DNA of 63,900 nucleotides from an uncultured Oxalobacteraceae bacterium (GCA_946479255.1 CAMLFK010000003.1:1-63900), one strand, 5' to 3'; shown: positions 8,819 to 18,449, counted from the stretch's first letter. Made by a program: numbers and translations. Notes: generated from the sequence alone by a model not told the origin.

Positions 8819-10819
8819 TTACAGCGTGGCGAGCACACGGGTGCGCTGGTCTTCGACGCGGATCACTTCATCGGCTTTGATGTAGTAGTCGCGCTTGTAG
8901 TTGAAGGTGTGCACGATGATGGCGATCATCATCGCCACGAAGGCGGCCACCGCCGGCAGCCACATTTGCCAGATCACGAAGAAGCCCATCACGAAGGACA
9001 GCAAGGCGATGATGAAGCCGGCCGCGGTGTTCTTCGGCATATGGATGTCGACAAAGCCCTTGAGCGGACGCGCGTACTGGTTGCGCTTCATGTCGGCCCA
9101 GGTGTCGTTGTCGTACACGACCGGGGTGAAGGCGAAATTGTAGTCCGGCGGTGGCGACGAGGTCGACCACTCCAGCGTACGACCATCCCACGGGTCGCCG
9201 GTGAAGTCGCGCAGCTGGTCGCGCTTCAGGTAGCTCATCAGGAACTGCATGATCATCGCGGCGATGCCCAGCGCGATCAGCACGGCGCCGAAGGCGGCGA
9301 CCTGGAACCAGATCTGCAGCGACATGTCGCCGAAGTGGCTCATGCGGCGGGTCACGCCCATCAGGCCGAGCACGTACAGCGGCATGAAGGCCAGGTAGAA
9401 GCCGATCACCCACAGCCAGAACGACCACTTGCCCCAATAGGTCTCGAGCTTGTAGCCGAAAGCCTTTGGATACCAGTAGTTGATGCCGGCGAACAGGCCA
9501 AACAGCACGCCGCCGATGATCACGTTGTGGAAGTGGGCGATCAGGAACAAGCTGTTGTGCAGCACGAAGTCAGCCGCCGGCACGGCCAGCAGCACGCCGG
9601 TCATGCCGCCGATGACGAAGGTGATCATGAAGGCGATCGTCCACATCATCGGCAATTCAAAGCGGATGCGGCCGCGGTACATGGTAAACAGCCAGTTGAA
9701 GATCTTGGCGCCCGTCGGGATCGAGATGATCATGGTCGTGATGCCGAAGAAGGAGTTCACGCTCGCCCCCGAACCCATGGTGAAGAAGTGGTGCAGCCAC
9801 ACCAGGTAGGACAGGATGGTGATCACGACGGTCGCGTACACCATCGAGGTGTAGCCGAACAGGCGCTTGCTGGAGAAGGTCGAAACCACTTCCGAGAACA
9901 CGCCGAACAGCGGCAGGATCAGGATGTAGACCTCGGGGTGGCCCCAGATCCAGATCAGGTTCACGTACATCATCGAGTTACCGCCCAACTCATTGGTGAA
10001 GAAGTTGGTGTGGAACATACGGTCGAGGGTCAGCATGCCCAGCACGGCAGTCAAGACCGGGAAGGCGGCGACGATCAGCACGTTGGTGCACAGCGAGGTC
10101 CAGGTAAAGACCGGCATCTTCATCAGGTGCATGCCGGGTGCGCGCATCTTGATGATGGTGACGAGCAGGTTCACCCCGGACAGCAAGGTGCCGACCCCGG
10201 CGATCTGCAGGGACCAGATGTAGTAGTCCACCCCCACGTCCGGGCTGGCCAGGATGCCGGACAGCGGCGGGTACGCCAGCCAGCCGGTGCGGGCGAATTC
10301 GCCGACGAACAGCGAGACCATGGTCAGGCCGGCGCCAAAGGTCGTCATCCAGAAGCTGAAGTTGTTCAGGAAGGGGAAAGCCACGTCGCGCGCGCCGATC
10401 TGCAGCGGCACCACGTAGTTCATCAGGCCCGTCACCAGCGGCATCGCCACGAAGAAGATCATGATCACGCCGTGGGCGGTAAAGATCTGGTCGTAGTGGT
10501 GCGGCGGCAGGAAGCCGGCCTGGTCGCCGAAGGCGATGGCCTGCTGGGCGCGCATCATCAGCGCGTCGGCAAAGCCGCGCAGCAGCATCACCAGGCCGAG
10601 GATCATGTACATGATGCCGATCTTCTTGTGGTCGATCGAACAGATCCAGTCGCGCCACAGGGTACCCCACCAGCCCATCTTGGTGATGGCGCCGACGATG
10701 GCCAGGCCGCCCAGCACCACCATGGCGAAGGTGGCGATCAGGATCGGCTCATGGAGCGGAATCGCGTTCCAGCTCAGGCGGCCGAACATCAGCCGCATCA
10801 AATCAATATTTTCTAGCAT
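8819..10819 (-). CDS. cyoB: cytochrome bo3-type quinol oxidase subunit I
   Basis: Catalytic heme-copper subunit, 666 residues, near the length of E. coli CyoB (663). The sequence has the diagnostic low-spin heme and binuclear-centre motifs, including HGVIMIFF and WGHPEVYI, the helix with the covalently linked His-Tyr pair, and the HH pair in [12 protein letters not shown]. About fifteen membrane segments can be counted. It couples ubiquinol oxidation to reduction of oxygen and proton pumping. The start overlaps the end of cyoA by 17 bases. Confidence 0.97.
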   Translation of the reverse strand: MLENIDLMRLMFGRLSWNAIPLHEPILIATFAMVVLGGLAIVGAITKMGWWGTLWRDWICSIDHKKIGIMYMILGLVMLLRGFADALMMRAQQAIAFGDQAGFLPPHHYDQIFTAHGVIMIFFVAMPLVTGLMNYVVPLQIGARDVAFPFLNNFSFWMTTFGAGLTMVSLFVGEFARTGWLAYPPLSGILASPDVGVDYYIWSLQIAGVGTLLSGVNLLVTIIKMRAPGMHLMKMPVFTWTSLCTNVLIVAAFPVLTAVLGMLTLDRMFHTNFFTNELGGNSMMYVNLIWIWGHPEVYILILPLFGVFSEVVSTFSSKRLFGYTSMVYATVVITILSYLVWLHHFFTMGSGASVNSFFGITTMIISIPTGAKIFNWLFTMYRGRIRFELPMMWTIAFMITFVIGGMTGVLLAVPAADFVLHNSLFLIAHFHNVIIGGVLFGLFAGINYWYPKAFGYKLETYWGKWSFWLWVIGFYLAFMPLYVLGLMGVTRRMSHFGDMSLQIWFQVAAFGAVLIALGIAAMIMQFLMSYLKRDQLRDFTGDPWDGRTLEWSTSSPPPDYNFAFTPVVYDNDTWADMKRNQYARPLKGFVDIHMPKNTAAGFIIALLSFVMGFFVIWQMWLPAVAAFVAMMIAIIVHTFNYKRDYYIKADEVIRVEDQRTRVLATL

Positions 10820-11828
10820 GTTGGCTCGTCATCGAAATAAGTTGCTTGGCTTCTGGCGTGGTGCAGATTTCTTCTTCCTGCTTGGCCGTCAGCGCTTTGG
10901 CGCCGTGCAGGCCTTGGGCGGCGCGGGCGGCGTCCTGGGCCATCATCTGGTCCATGCACACCGTGCCGGGGCCGACGCAGCGGTTCACGATCGCCTTGAA
11001 CAGGCCCGCTTCAGCCACGCCGTAGCGCTCGACCGGATGCTTTTCGCTCGGCTTTTCGAGCGTCAGGTAGCGCGCCCGGTCGAGGGTGCCGCCGGCGGCT
11101 TTGGTGGTGGCGACCCACTTGTCGAAGTCGGCCTGGGCCACGCCGTGGTACTTGAAGCGCATGTGCGAAAAGCCCTCGCCGCTGAAGTTGGACGAGAAGC
11201 CCTCGTACTGGCCTGGCTTGTTGATCACCGCGTGCAGGGTGGTCTCCATGCCCGGCATGGCGTAGATCTGGCCGGCCAGCGCGGGGATGTAGAAGGAATT
11301 CATGACGGTCGAGGCGCTGATCTTGAAGCGGATCGGCACATCGACCGGGGTCACCAGTTCATTGACGGTGGCGATGCCCTGCTCCGGATAGATGAACAGC
11401 CACTTCCAGTCCAGCGCCACCACCTGCACTTCGAGCGGCTTGACCGTGGCGGCCAGCGGACGGTTTTCGTCCAGCCGCGAAAGCGGACGATATGGGTCCA
11501 GCAGGTGGGTACTGACCCAGGTGATCAGGCCCAGCACGATGATGATCAGCAGCGGCGCGCCCCAGATCACCAGTTCGAGCTGGGTCGAGTGATCCCAGTC
11601 CGGCTCGTACTTGGCGGTCGTGTTGCCCTTGCGGTAGCGCCAGGCGAACAGGATGGTCAGGGCGATCACCGGGATAATAATCAACAGCATCAGCGCGGTC
11701 GAAATGACGATCAGGCGCGCCTGCTGGGAGGCAATGTCACCGGAGGGATTCATGACCACCGTATTGCAACCAGACAGCAATAACAGGGAAGCAAGACCCA
11801 GGGTTCTGCGTAAAGTGATGTTTCTCAT
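10803..11828 (-). CDS. cyoA: cytochrome bo3-type quinol oxidase subunit II
   Basis: Protein of 341 residues. The N-terminus is a lipoprotein signal with lipobox LLSGC, so the mature protein is probably lipid-modified as in E. coli CyoA. Two membrane helices and a periplasmic cupredoxin-like domain follow ([18 protein letters not shown], then [18 protein letters not shown]). The CuA ligands of cytochrome c oxidases are absent, which fits a quinol oxidase. It is the first gene of the run. The 130 bases to the divergent MFS gene must hold its promoter, but no FNR-type box was recognised there. Confidence 0.95.
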   Translation of the reverse strand: MRNITLRRTLGLASLLLLSGCNTVVMNPSGDIASQQARLIVISTALMLLIIIPVIALTILFAWRYRKGNTTAKYEPDWDHSTQLELVIWGAPLLIIIVLGLITWVSTHLLDPYRPLSRLDENRPLAATVKPLEVQVVALDWKWLFIYPEQGIATVNELVTPVDVPIRFKISASTVMNSFYIPALAGQIYAMPGMETTLHAVINKPGQYEGFSSNFSGEGFSHMRFKYHGVAQADFDKWVATTKAAGGTLDRARYLTLEKPSEKHPVERYGVAEAGLFKAIVNRCVGPGTVCMDQMMAQDAARAAQGLHGAKALTAKQEEEICTTPEAKQLISMTSQHARKY

Positions 11829-11958
11829 GTAGTGTTTTTTTCTACAGACTATGACAGATTGTGCTACTGTACTTTCGACGGCCGGCGCTGAACATTGGAC
11901 ACTTTGTCCCAGGGCAGCGCTTTTCTAGAGTTTGAATACCAGTAAGACGAGTAGAACC

Positions 11959-13302
11959 ATGTCAAATACGACCACTATCGACGGCCTTGGTAACACCTCC
12001 GCTCCACGTTCCAACCCCGGGGCGCGCAACATCAACTCCCGCAACACCCACATCGCGCCCGGCGAAATCGCCATCGGCGTCGTGATCGGGCGGGCTTCCG
12101 AATATTTCGACTTCTTCGTGTACGCCATCGCTTCCGTGCTGGTGTTCCCGTCGGTCTTCTTCCCCCATCAAACCCCGCTCAACGGCACCCTGGCCGCGTT
12201 TGCCGTGTTCGCGCTCGCTTTCGTCGCGCGCCCCTTCGGCACGGTGGCCTTCATGTGGCTGCAGGAGCGCTTCGGGCGCGAAGCCAAGCTGACGGTGGCC
12301 CTGTTCCTGCTGGGTATTTCCACGGTCGGCATGGCCTTCCTGCCCTCGTACGCCGAACTGGGCACCGCCGCTGTGGTCTTTCTAGCATTGTTGCGTGTCG
12401 GGCAAGGGATCGCGCTGGGCGGATCGTGGGACGGCCTGCCTTCGCTGCTGGCACTGAACGCGCCGCAGAAACGCCGCGGCTGGTACGCCATGCTCGGGCA
12501 GCTAGGCGCGCCGACCGGCTTTATCATCGCCGCCGGCCTGTTCTCTTACCTGCTGTCGGCCCTGTCGTCCGAAGACTTCCTGACCTGGGGCTGGCGCTAC
12601 CCGTTCTATGCGGCTTTCGCCATCAACGTGGTGGCCCTGTTTGCCCGCCTGCGCCTGGTGTCCACGCCTGAATATTCCCGCCTGCTGGACGAGCGCGAAC
12701 TCGAACCGACCAACGTCGTCGAGATGACCCGCTCGCAAGGCTCCAATGTGCTGATCGGCGCACTTGCCGCACTGGCCAGCTACGCCTTGTTCCACCTGGT
12801 GACGGTGTTCCCGCTGTCGTGGATTCAGCTGTATTCGGAGCGCTCGATCAGCGAGTTCCTGGTGCTGCAGATGGTCGGCGCCGGCCTTGCCGCGATCGGC
12901 ATCGTGCTTTCCGGCCTGGTGGCGGACCGCTTCGGGCGCCGCACCACGCTCGGCTCCCTGGCGATCATGATCGCGGTGTTCTCGGGCTTCGTGCCGATGC
13001 TGATGAGCAGCGGCGAACTGGGCGAGAACGTGTTCATCCTGGTCGGCTTCATGCTGCTGGGCCTGTCGTATGGCCAGGCCGCTGGTGCCGTGACGGCCAA
13101 CTTCCAGGCCAAGTACCGCTACACCGGCGCTGCCCTGACCTCGGATCTGGCCTGGCTGGTCGGTGCCGGCTTTGCGCCGCTGGTGGCGCTGGGCCTGTCG
13201 GCCCACTTCGGCCTGGCCTATGTGAGCTTGTACCTGCTGTCCGGCGCGGTCGGTTCGCTGGCCGCACTGAGCCTGAACCGCGCGCTCGAAATTCGCGACT
13301 AA
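11959..13302 (+). CDS. MFS transporter, metabolite:H+ symporter family
   Basis: Inner-membrane carrier of 447 residues with twelve predicted helices. It belongs to the metabolite:H+ symporter group (ProP/ShiA/KgtP relatives), shown by IGRASEYFDFFVYAIASVLVFPSVFF in the first helix region and the loop motifs ERFGREAKL and ADRFGRRTTLGS. The start is the ATG at 11959 (MSNTTTID). An in-frame TTG 27 bases upstream is less likely. The long hydrophilic N-terminus is unusual. The substrate is probably an organic acid, osmolyte or aromatic acid and cannot be told from sequence. It is transcribed divergently from cyoA and ends before a hairpin at 13319. Confidence 0.85.
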   Translation: MSNTTTIDGLGNTSAPRSNPGARNINSRNTHIAPGEIAIGVVIGRASEYFDFFVYAIASVLVFPSVFFPHQTPLNGTLAAFAVFALAFVARPFGTVAFMWLQERFGREAKLTVALFLLGISTVGMAFLPSYAELGTAAVVFLALLRVGQGIALGGSWDGLPSLLALNAPQKRRGWYAMLGQLGAPTGFIIAAGLFSYLLSALSSEDFLTWGWRYPFYAAFAINVVALFARLRLVSTPEYSRLLDERELEPTNVVEMTRSQGSNVLIGALAALASYALFHLVTVFPLSWIQLYSERSISEFLVLQMVGAGLAAIGIVLSGLVADRFGRRTTLGSLAIMIAVFSGFVPMLMSSGELGENVFILVGFMLLGLSYGQAAGAVTANFQAKYRYTGAALTSDLAWLVGAGFAPLVALGLSAHFGLAYVSLYLLSGAVGSLAALSLNRALEIRD

Positions 13303-13317
13303 GTGGCACTGTCTTCA

Positions 13318-13479
13318 TCACCCTCGCTTTCGCGAGGGTGTGTTGTTGCGGAGGCCGGATGGGACCGGGCCGTTCGGCAGCGCGGTGATTGGACTGCGCA
13401 GGATGTAGCGCACCAGGTTCAAGGTGTCCGGCTCGCTGGTGAAATACGTGCCCACGTAGAAGTTGTTGATTGAATAGAA
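13318..13479 (-). pseudogene. coding remnant, 53 codons, 3' end of a lost gene
   Basis: On the minus strand this frame reads like real protein (INNFYVGTYFTSEPDTLNLV, then RYILRSPITALPNGPVP) with the GC-rich third positions of the neighbourhood. It has a stop immediately upstream and no start codon, and its own stop lies inside the hairpin at 13319-13340. It looks like the C-terminal end of a gene whose 5' part was deleted. The family was not recognised. Confidence 0.4.
13319..13340 (+). terminator. hairpin downstream of the MFS gene
   Basis: Perfect 9-bp stem CACCCTCGC/GCGAGGGTG with loop TTTC, starting 16 bases after the MFS stop and followed by a weak T-rich stretch (TGTTGTTG). Likely terminator. 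Confidence 0.7.
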
Positions 13480-13534
13480 TCATCGGTGCAACAAATTCCT
13501 ACGGTATCTCTGCGGTTTCCGCGAAAGCGATATC

Positions 13535-13568
13535 AAAAAAAACCGGAGCGCGCGGCTCCGGTTTTTTT
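13535..13568. terminator. bidirectional rho-independent terminator
   Basis: Stem CCGGAGC/GCTCCGG (13543-13549 with 13555-13561) and loop GCGCG, flanked by eight A on the left and seven T on the right. On the minus strand it closes the proline-rich gene ending at 13580. It can also act in the plus direction. Confidence 0.85.
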
Positions 13569-13579
13569 GCATTGCAGGC

Positions 13580-14446
13580 TTACCCCTTGCAGGCCAGCCC
13601 ATATTTGGTGAGCACACAGCCCCGTTCGAGGCAGCGTTCGGCGTGATAGCCGGCCGCCCTGCACTGCTTCAGCGTTTCGGCGGCGATCTGGGCCGGGGTC
13701 ATTTTCGGCGCCGGCGGCAGGGCCGGCTTGGGTCTTGGTTTGGCTGGCCGCTCAGGCTCTTTCACCGGTTCGGCCTTGGCGAGGACCGGGGCCGGTGTTT
13801 TGACCGGCTGGCGTTTCGGCTTGTCGGCCACAGGCTCGGGCTTGACGGGATCGGGTTCCATCTTGGCTACGACCGGAGCGGGTGCGGGAGCGGCTGCCGG
13901 CTGTTCCAGCAGGACCATCGGCGGCAGCGGGGCTTCGGTGGCCGCAGGCGCGCTCGGCACGACAGCGGCGGGCGCCGGCACGGTCGAACGCACCGAGGCC
14001 GAACTGGTGGCCACGATCGCCATGGTGTCGTCAATCTTGCTTTCGCGGTGATACCAATAGCCTATCCCGGCCAGCAGCATGGCGCCGATGGCGCAAGCGG
14101 TCAGCGTCCCGACTTGACGGCCCCAGCGGTCAACCCAATGGGCATCCTTACCTGGCCCCTGGTCGGGAATGAAATCCGGCTGGTCCAGCGTTGGACGGGG
14201 CGCAGCGGCGCGCGGCGTCTCGGGCGGCGATGGCGGTGGCGGCGCGGGTTCAGGCACCGGTTCAGGTTCGGGCCGGCGCCATACATGCGCGGCGTCCTTT
14301 GCCACAGGCTTGGGCTCAGGCGGCGCTTGTACTGGCGGTGCCGGCGGTGGAACAGCGTCGGCCGCCGGCGCCGGACGTGGCGGATTCGGCGCCGATCCTG
14401 GATAGGAGTGACTCTCGTCGATGTCTTGCAATAGTTGGGTCTTCAT
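13580..14446 (-). CDS. proline/alanine-rich single-span membrane protein, function unknown
   Basis: Protein of 288 residues without a recognised domain. The first ~110 residues are an extended Pro/Ala/Glu-rich segment and are presumably cytoplasmic. One membrane helix follows (LTACAIGAMLLAGIGYWY), then a long periplasmic Pro/Ala/Lys-rich stalk. It ends in a short Cys-containing tail (KQCRAAGYHAERCLERGC), which may form disulfides. The layout recalls TonB-like or SPOR-like envelope-spanning stalks, but no TonB C-terminal domain is seen. The ATG at 14446 (MKTQLLQD) is used. An in-frame TTG at 14458 has a better-placed GAGGGGG and may be the true start. Confidence 0.6.
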   Translation of the reverse strand: MKTQLLQDIDESHSYPGSAPNPPRPAPAADAVPPPAPPVQAPPEPKPVAKDAAHVWRRPEPEPVPEPAPPPPSPPETPRAAAPRPTLDQPDFIPDQGPGKDAHWVDRWGRQVGTLTACAIGAMLLAGIGYWYHRESKIDDTMAIVATSSASVRSTVPAPAAVVPSAPAATEAPLPPMVLLEQPAAAPAPAPVVAKMEPDPVKPEPVADKPKRQPVKTPAPVLAKAEPVKEPERPAKPRPKPALPPAPKMTPAQIAAETLKQCRAAGYHAERCLERGCVLTKYGLACKG

Positions 14447-14603
14447 GGTGCGGCTCAACGTGTCCCCCTCGGAACCCGCAATATTAGCGCAAATCTAATG
14501 CGAGGGGGTGTTGTGCCGCCGCGGTGCCGTCCTAGGCGGCAACTTCCAGCGCCGGATAGTCGATCTAGCCCTGTGGTCCCGTCAAAGCCAACTGGCCGGC
14601 GGC

Positions 14604-16049
14604 CTACCTGGCCTGATCCCGCTCCTCCATCAGGTCGGCCAGGCTGCGCCTGGCCGGCACCAGCGGCGCGCGGTGCTGGGTCCAGCCCAACTGCGTTTTG
14701 GGCGAGAGCACGCGCAGGCGCGTGGCGGCCCAGCGGAACAGGCGGTACACCGCCGGCCGCGCAAACGCGCCGCTCCAGAAGCGCCACACCAGCTTGTCCA
14801 TGCGGCTGAACTTGGCGCCCTGCCCGCGCAGCGGATGGTCCACCTGTTCATGCGGATTGCGGTTCGCTTCCGTACGCAGGCGCACCAGCAGCGCCGGAAT
14901 GGGAATCTTCACCGGGCACACTTCGCCGCAGGCGCCGCACAGGCTCGACGCCGTGGCCAGGTCGGCGGTGGCGTCCAGTCCCAGCAAGTGCGGCGAGATG
15001 ATCTTGCCGATCGGGCCAGGATAGGTGGTGCCGTAAGCGTGACCGCCGATGCGCGCGTACACCGGGCAGTGGTTCATGCAGGCGCCGCAGCGGATGCACT
15101 GCAGGGTCGAGCGCAGCTGCTCGTCGGCGTAAGCCTGGGTGCGGCCGTTGTCGAGCAGGACCAGGTGCATTTCGCGCGGACCGTCCAGCTCATCGCCGCG
15201 GCGCGGGCCGGAGATCAGGTTGAAGTAGGTGGTGATCGGCTGGCCGGTGGCCGAACGGGTCAGCAGGCTGGCCAGCGGGACGATGTGCTCGATGCTGGCG
15301 ACCACCTTTTCCATGCCCATGATGGCGATGTGAATGTCCGGCACCGTGGTCGACAGGCGGCCATTGCCTTCGTTCTCCACCAGCCACAGGGTGCCGGTAT
15401 CGGCGGCAGCGAAATTCACGCCCGACAGGCCGATGTCGGCGTTGACGAATTCCTGGCGCATGGCGCGCCGGCCAGTCTGGATCAGCGTGTCCACGTCTTC
15501 GGTGAAGGTGGCGCCGGGGATGTTATCGGCGAACAGTTCGCCGATGTCCTTCTTGGTCTTGTGAATCGCCGGCATGACGATGTGCGAGGGCTTCTCGCCC
15601 GCCATCTGCACGATGTACTCGCCCATGTCGGACTCGATGCAGCGCAGGCCGCGTTCTTCCATGTAGTGATTGAGCTCGATCTCTTCACTGGCCATCGACT
15701 TGCCCTTGATGATGTTGCGGGCATTGGCCTTGACGGCGATCTGGTGGATGATCTCGTTAGCCTGGTCGGCCGTTTCCGCCCAGTGCACCACCACGCCGGC
15801 GGCGCTCATGCTCTGTTCGAGCTGCACCAGCAGGTCGGGCAGATTGGCCAGCGCGTGCTGGCGGATCGCTTCGCCCAGGTCGCGCAGGTGTTCGAGTTCT
15901 TCGCCGTCCGGGAACTGCACCGTGCGTTTATTCTGCAGGAAGTCCATGGCGCCGCGGAAGCTGGCTCGCAGCTTGGGGTCTTCCAGCGCGGCGTGGGCGC
16001 GTGCGCGGAAATCGGCGCTGGGGACGAATTTGAGTGGTGCGCTGTTCAT
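14604..16049 (-). CDS. lutB: L-lactate utilization iron-sulfur protein LutB
   Basis: Protein of 481 residues, the ferredoxin-like subunit of the LutABC L-lactate oxidation complex (lactate to pyruvate, cytoplasm/inner membrane face). A large N-terminal LutB/LUD domain is followed by two [4Fe-4S] cluster motifs, CIRCGACMNHCPVY and CGACGEVCPVKIP, and a C-terminal DUF3390-like tail. The start at 16049 (MNSAPLKF) overlaps the lutC stop by four bases. Gene order lutA-lutB-lutC is altered here to A-C-B on the minus strand. Confidence 0.93.
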   Translation of the reverse strand: MNSAPLKFVPSADFRARAHAALEDPKLRASFRGAMDFLQNKRTVQFPDGEELEHLRDLGEAIRQHALANLPDLLVQLEQSMSAAGVVVHWAETADQANEIIHQIAVKANARNIIKGKSMASEEIELNHYMEERGLRCIESDMGEYIVQMAGEKPSHIVMPAIHKTKKDIGELFADNIPGATFTEDVDTLIQTGRRAMRQEFVNADIGLSGVNFAAADTGTLWLVENEGNGRLSTTVPDIHIAIMGMEKVVASIEHIVPLASLLTRSATGQPITTYFNLISGPRRGDELDGPREMHLVLLDNGRTQAYADEQLRSTLQCIRCGACMNHCPVYARIGGHAYGTTYPGPIGKIISPHLLGLDATADLATASSLCGACGEVCPVKIPIPALLVRLRTEANRNPHEQVDHPLRGQGAKFSRMDKLVWRFWSGAFARPAVYRLFRWAATRLRVLSPKTQLGWTQHRAPLVPARRSLADLMEERDQAR

Positions 16050-16750
16050 GCGGCTTCCTTGTCGGCCAGGTCCATCACGATGATCACCCACATCCAGCGC
16101 GGGCCGTGCGCTCCATAGGCCAGGGTCTGCTGGATGTCGGAAGTCTTGGAAGGGCCGGAGGCCATCACCAGGTTACTCGGCATGCCATTTGCCCAGCCTT
16201 CGGCGCGTATCGCGCTGTACATGTCGGCGTGCAGGCTGCTGGCGTAGACCAGCGCCACGTGCAGCGGCGGCGCCAGCGAGACGGTGCGCGGGCTGCCGTG
16301 GTCGGGTACCAGGATCAGGGTGCCGGTGGCGGCAATGCCGGAGCGCGCCACGGTAAAACCGGCGTCCACGTTGTCGAACAGTTCGTTCTTCCAGGCCTGG
16401 ATAGGCTGCTCGTAAGCGAGCGTGCCGATGGTCGCCGGCAGCATCGGCGCCAGCGCCTGCGCTTCCGGCAGTTCGGGGTCGATCAGCAAACGTTTGACGC
16501 CCTGCTCCGCCAGTTTCGCAGCCAGCTGGGCCGGCCATTCATCGGCCCGTGCACACCAGACGTCGGCGCGCACCGCGGTCATGGCCGTGACCATGGCTTG
16601 CACGCGCTCTTCCCCGGTTTGCAAGTCGAGACGCGGCTGGTAGTGCGCGGCGATGCGCGCGTCGATGTCTTCACGCGCCGGCATCGCGGCCTCTTTGACG
16701 GCTGACCGCAGCTTACCCAGCATGCGTTCGCGTGCGCTCATGGCGGTCAT
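16046..16750 (-). CDS. lutC: L-lactate utilization protein LutC (LUD domain)
   Basis: LUD-domain protein of 234 residues. The typical C-terminal half is present, with the glycine-rich stretch ARSGIAATGTLILVPDHGSP and the end motif GPSKTSDIQQTLAYGAHGPR. The start at 16750 (MTAMSARERM) overlaps the lutA stop by four bases. A second ATG three codons later would also work. It acts with LutA and LutB in L-lactate oxidation. Confidence 0.92.
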   Translation of the reverse strand: MTAMSARERMLGKLRSAVKEAAMPAREDIDARIAAHYQPRLDLQTGEERVQAMVTAMTAVRADVWCARADEWPAQLAAKLAEQGVKRLLIDPELPEAQALAPMLPATIGTLAYEQPIQAWKNELFDNVDAGFTVARSGIAATGTLILVPDHGSPRTVSLAPPLHVALVYASSLHADMYSAIRAEGWANGMPSNLVMASGPSKTSDIQQTLAYGAHGPRWMWVIIVMDLADKEAA

Positions 16751-17535
16751 GGCTGGCCTCCTTCGGCTTTGGCCAGGCCATTGGCGCGGCGCCACAGGAA
16801 GCTGGCCAGGTGTTCGACTTCGAGCGGCGCGCCCTGCCCTTTGGCGGCGTGCCCGATATTGAGCAGGCAGCCGCAGTCGGCCGACACCAGCCGCTTGCAG
16901 CCGGTGCCGGTGGCCGAGGCGATCTTGTCCTTGACCATGGCGCCGGAAATGTCCGCGTGCTTGAGGCAGAAGGTGCCGCCAAAGCCGCAGCATTCGGATT
17001 CGCGCACATGCTCGACCCGTTCCACGCCGGGCAGATTGTCGAGCAGTTCGACGCCGTGCACGCGCGTGCCCATTTCGCGGCGCGCGCCGCAGGAGGTGTG
17101 CAGGACCACGCGCTCATCTTCCTGCGCCTGGGCCGGGTACTGCACATGCAGCACGCGCAGCAGGTATTCGCTCAGTTCGAAAATGCGCTCGCTTAGTTCA
17201 TCCGCCTTGGCGGTGGCGGCGGCGTCGCCGTCGAACAGCTTGGGCCAGTGGTGGCGCATCATGCCGCCGCAGGAGCCCGATGGCACAATCACCGGCCAGG
17301 GATTGGGGAACAGGCCGATCTGGGCCTGGGCCACGGCGCGCGCCTGTTCCGGATTGCCGCTGCTGTAAGCGGGCTGGCCGCAGCAGCTCTGCCCGCGCGG
17401 ATAGTGCACCTTGATGCCTTCGCGCTCAAGCAGGCGCACGGCGTCGAGGCCGGCGCCGGGCATGAACAGGTCGATCACGCAAGTGCCAAAAAAATAGACG
17501 TCGGTGGCTGGTGCCGGGTACTGCCGTTGTTTCAT
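16747..17535 (-). CDS. lutA: L-lactate utilization protein LutA (CCG-domain, heterodisulfide-reductase-like)
   Basis: Protein of 262 residues with two cysteine-rich CCG domains: SCCGQPAYSSGNPEQA in the first half and ECCGFGGTFCLKH in the second, plus conserved PSGSCGGM and HTSCGARR. These ligate an iron-sulfur cluster in LutA/LldE and GlcF-like proteins. The start is the ATG at 17535 with a good GGAG ribosome site. It is the first gene of lutA-lutC-lutB, and the 87 bases to the divergent regulator contain the operator at 17599-17615. No lactate permease gene lies nearby. Confidence 0.92.
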   Translation of the reverse strand: MKQRQYPAPATDVYFFGTCVIDLFMPGAGLDAVRLLEREGIKVHYPRGQSCCGQPAYSSGNPEQARAVAQAQIGLFPNPWPVIVPSGSCGGMMRHHWPKLFDGDAAATAKADELSERIFELSEYLLRVLHVQYPAQAQEDERVVLHTSCGARREMGTRVHGVELLDNLPGVERVEHVRESECCGFGGTFCLKHADISGAMVKDKIASATGTGCKRLVSADCGCLLNIGHAAKGQGAPLEVEHLASFLWRRANGLAKAEGGQP

Positions 17536-17598
17536 GTCTCGCTCCTGGGCGCAGGCTTGCGCTAAGTGCCATGATTGCCGGATACTGCAGCCTTGGCA

Positions 17599-17615
17599 AA
17601 TTGGTTGGACCAATT
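17599..17615. promoter_or_regulatory. FadR-family operator AATTGGT-TGG-ACCAATT
   Basis: Perfect 7-bp dyad around a 3-bp centre. It fits the consensus known for GntR/FadR-subfamily regulators of lactate and pyruvate metabolism (LldR and PdhR, core TTGGT-N3-ACCAA). It sits between lutA and its divergent GntR regulator, 8 bases before the regulator's ATG, so it can control both directions and give autoregulation. Confidence 0.8.
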
Positions 17616-17622
17616 CAAGCAT

Positions 17623-18324
17623 ATGAACAGAAGCGAAAGCGGCGGGCGCACCGAAACCATCATGCGCGAGCTGGAAATGGCGCTGCTGGACGGCAGCTAC
17701 GCGGCCAACGCGCGCATGCCGGCCGAGCGCGCCCTGGCCGAGCAGTTCGGGGTGTCGCGCAATACCATCCGCGAAGCCTTGCAGCGCATGGCGGCGCGCG
17801 GCCTGCTGCGCATCCGCCCGGGGGCCGGGGTGTTTGTCACCGACCAGTTGCGCACCGGCGTGGTGTCGCCCTGGCGCCAGCTGGTGGCCGACCATCCGGC
17901 GGTGCGCGACGACGTGCTGGAATTTCGCCATGTGCTGGAGGGCGCCACCGCCTTCTTTGCCGCCCAGCGCGCCGACGATGCCGACCGGGCACGCATCATG
18001 AGCGAGCTGGCCGCGCTGGAACAGGCACGGCGCGCCAACGACCAGCACGCCGAGGCGGCGGCCGATACCCGCCTGCACGAGGCGATCGCGCTGGCTTCGC
18101 ACAACAGCATGTTCCTGCACTTGCACAACAGCGTGATCATCATGCTGCGCGAGCACATCACGCAAAGTGGCAACAGCTTGCGCGCCCTGCATGGCGGCCT
18201 GGCCGACGAATTGCTGGCCCAGCACCGGACCATTGCCGAAGCGATTTGCCGGGGCGATGCCGAACAGGCCCGCATTGCGATGCAGCAACATATCGACTTC
18301 GTGTCCTTGCGTTCAGGCAATTAA
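17623..18324 (+). CDS. GntR/FadR-family transcriptional regulator of the lut operon
   Basis: Regulator of 233 residues. A winged helix-turn-helix occupies residues ~10-80 (AERALAEQFGVSRNTIREALQRM, then RPGAGVFVTD). An all-helical FCD effector domain follows, with the conserved Asp/His residues that bind a metal-linked ligand in FadR-subfamily proteins (FRHVLEGATAFFAA, DTRLHEAIALASHN). The start is the ATG at 17623. An in-frame TTG at 17575 is rejected because it would put the operator inside the gene. Similar to LldR/LutR. L-lactate is the probable inducer. Confidence 0.88.
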   Translation: MNRSESGGRTETIMRELEMALLDGSYAANARMPAERALAEQFGVSRNTIREALQRMAARGLLRIRPGAGVFVTDQLRTGVVSPWRQLVADHPAVRDDVLEFRHVLEGATAFFAAQRADDADRARIMSELAALEQARRANDQHAEAAADTRLHEAIALASHNSMFLHLHNSVIIMLREHITQSGNSLRALHGGLADELLAQHRTIAEAICRGDAEQARIAMQQHIDFVSLRSGN

Positions 18325-18449
18325 TTCTCATAGGAATTATCTATCGCGCGGGATTTGTCGTTGTGTTGCGTCAATCGGCTATCCAAAGTGCATCGCTAGA
18401 ATCGGACTCAACAGCTGTCGTTCAGCTGCTTGGGACCGGAGGAAAGCGC

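Noticed and set aside
8135..10816. Long open frame (893 codons) on the plus strand opposite cyoBC
   Set aside because: Its product is low-complexity, His/Gln/Asp-rich, with no domain, and it mirrors the codon bias of clearly real cyo genes.
11829..11958. FNR/Anr box controlling cyo
   Set aside because: No TTGAT-N4-ATCAA-like sequence was found in the gap.
17575..17622. TTG start extending the GntR regulator
   Set aside because: It would place the perfect operator inside the coding region and adds residues not typical of the family.
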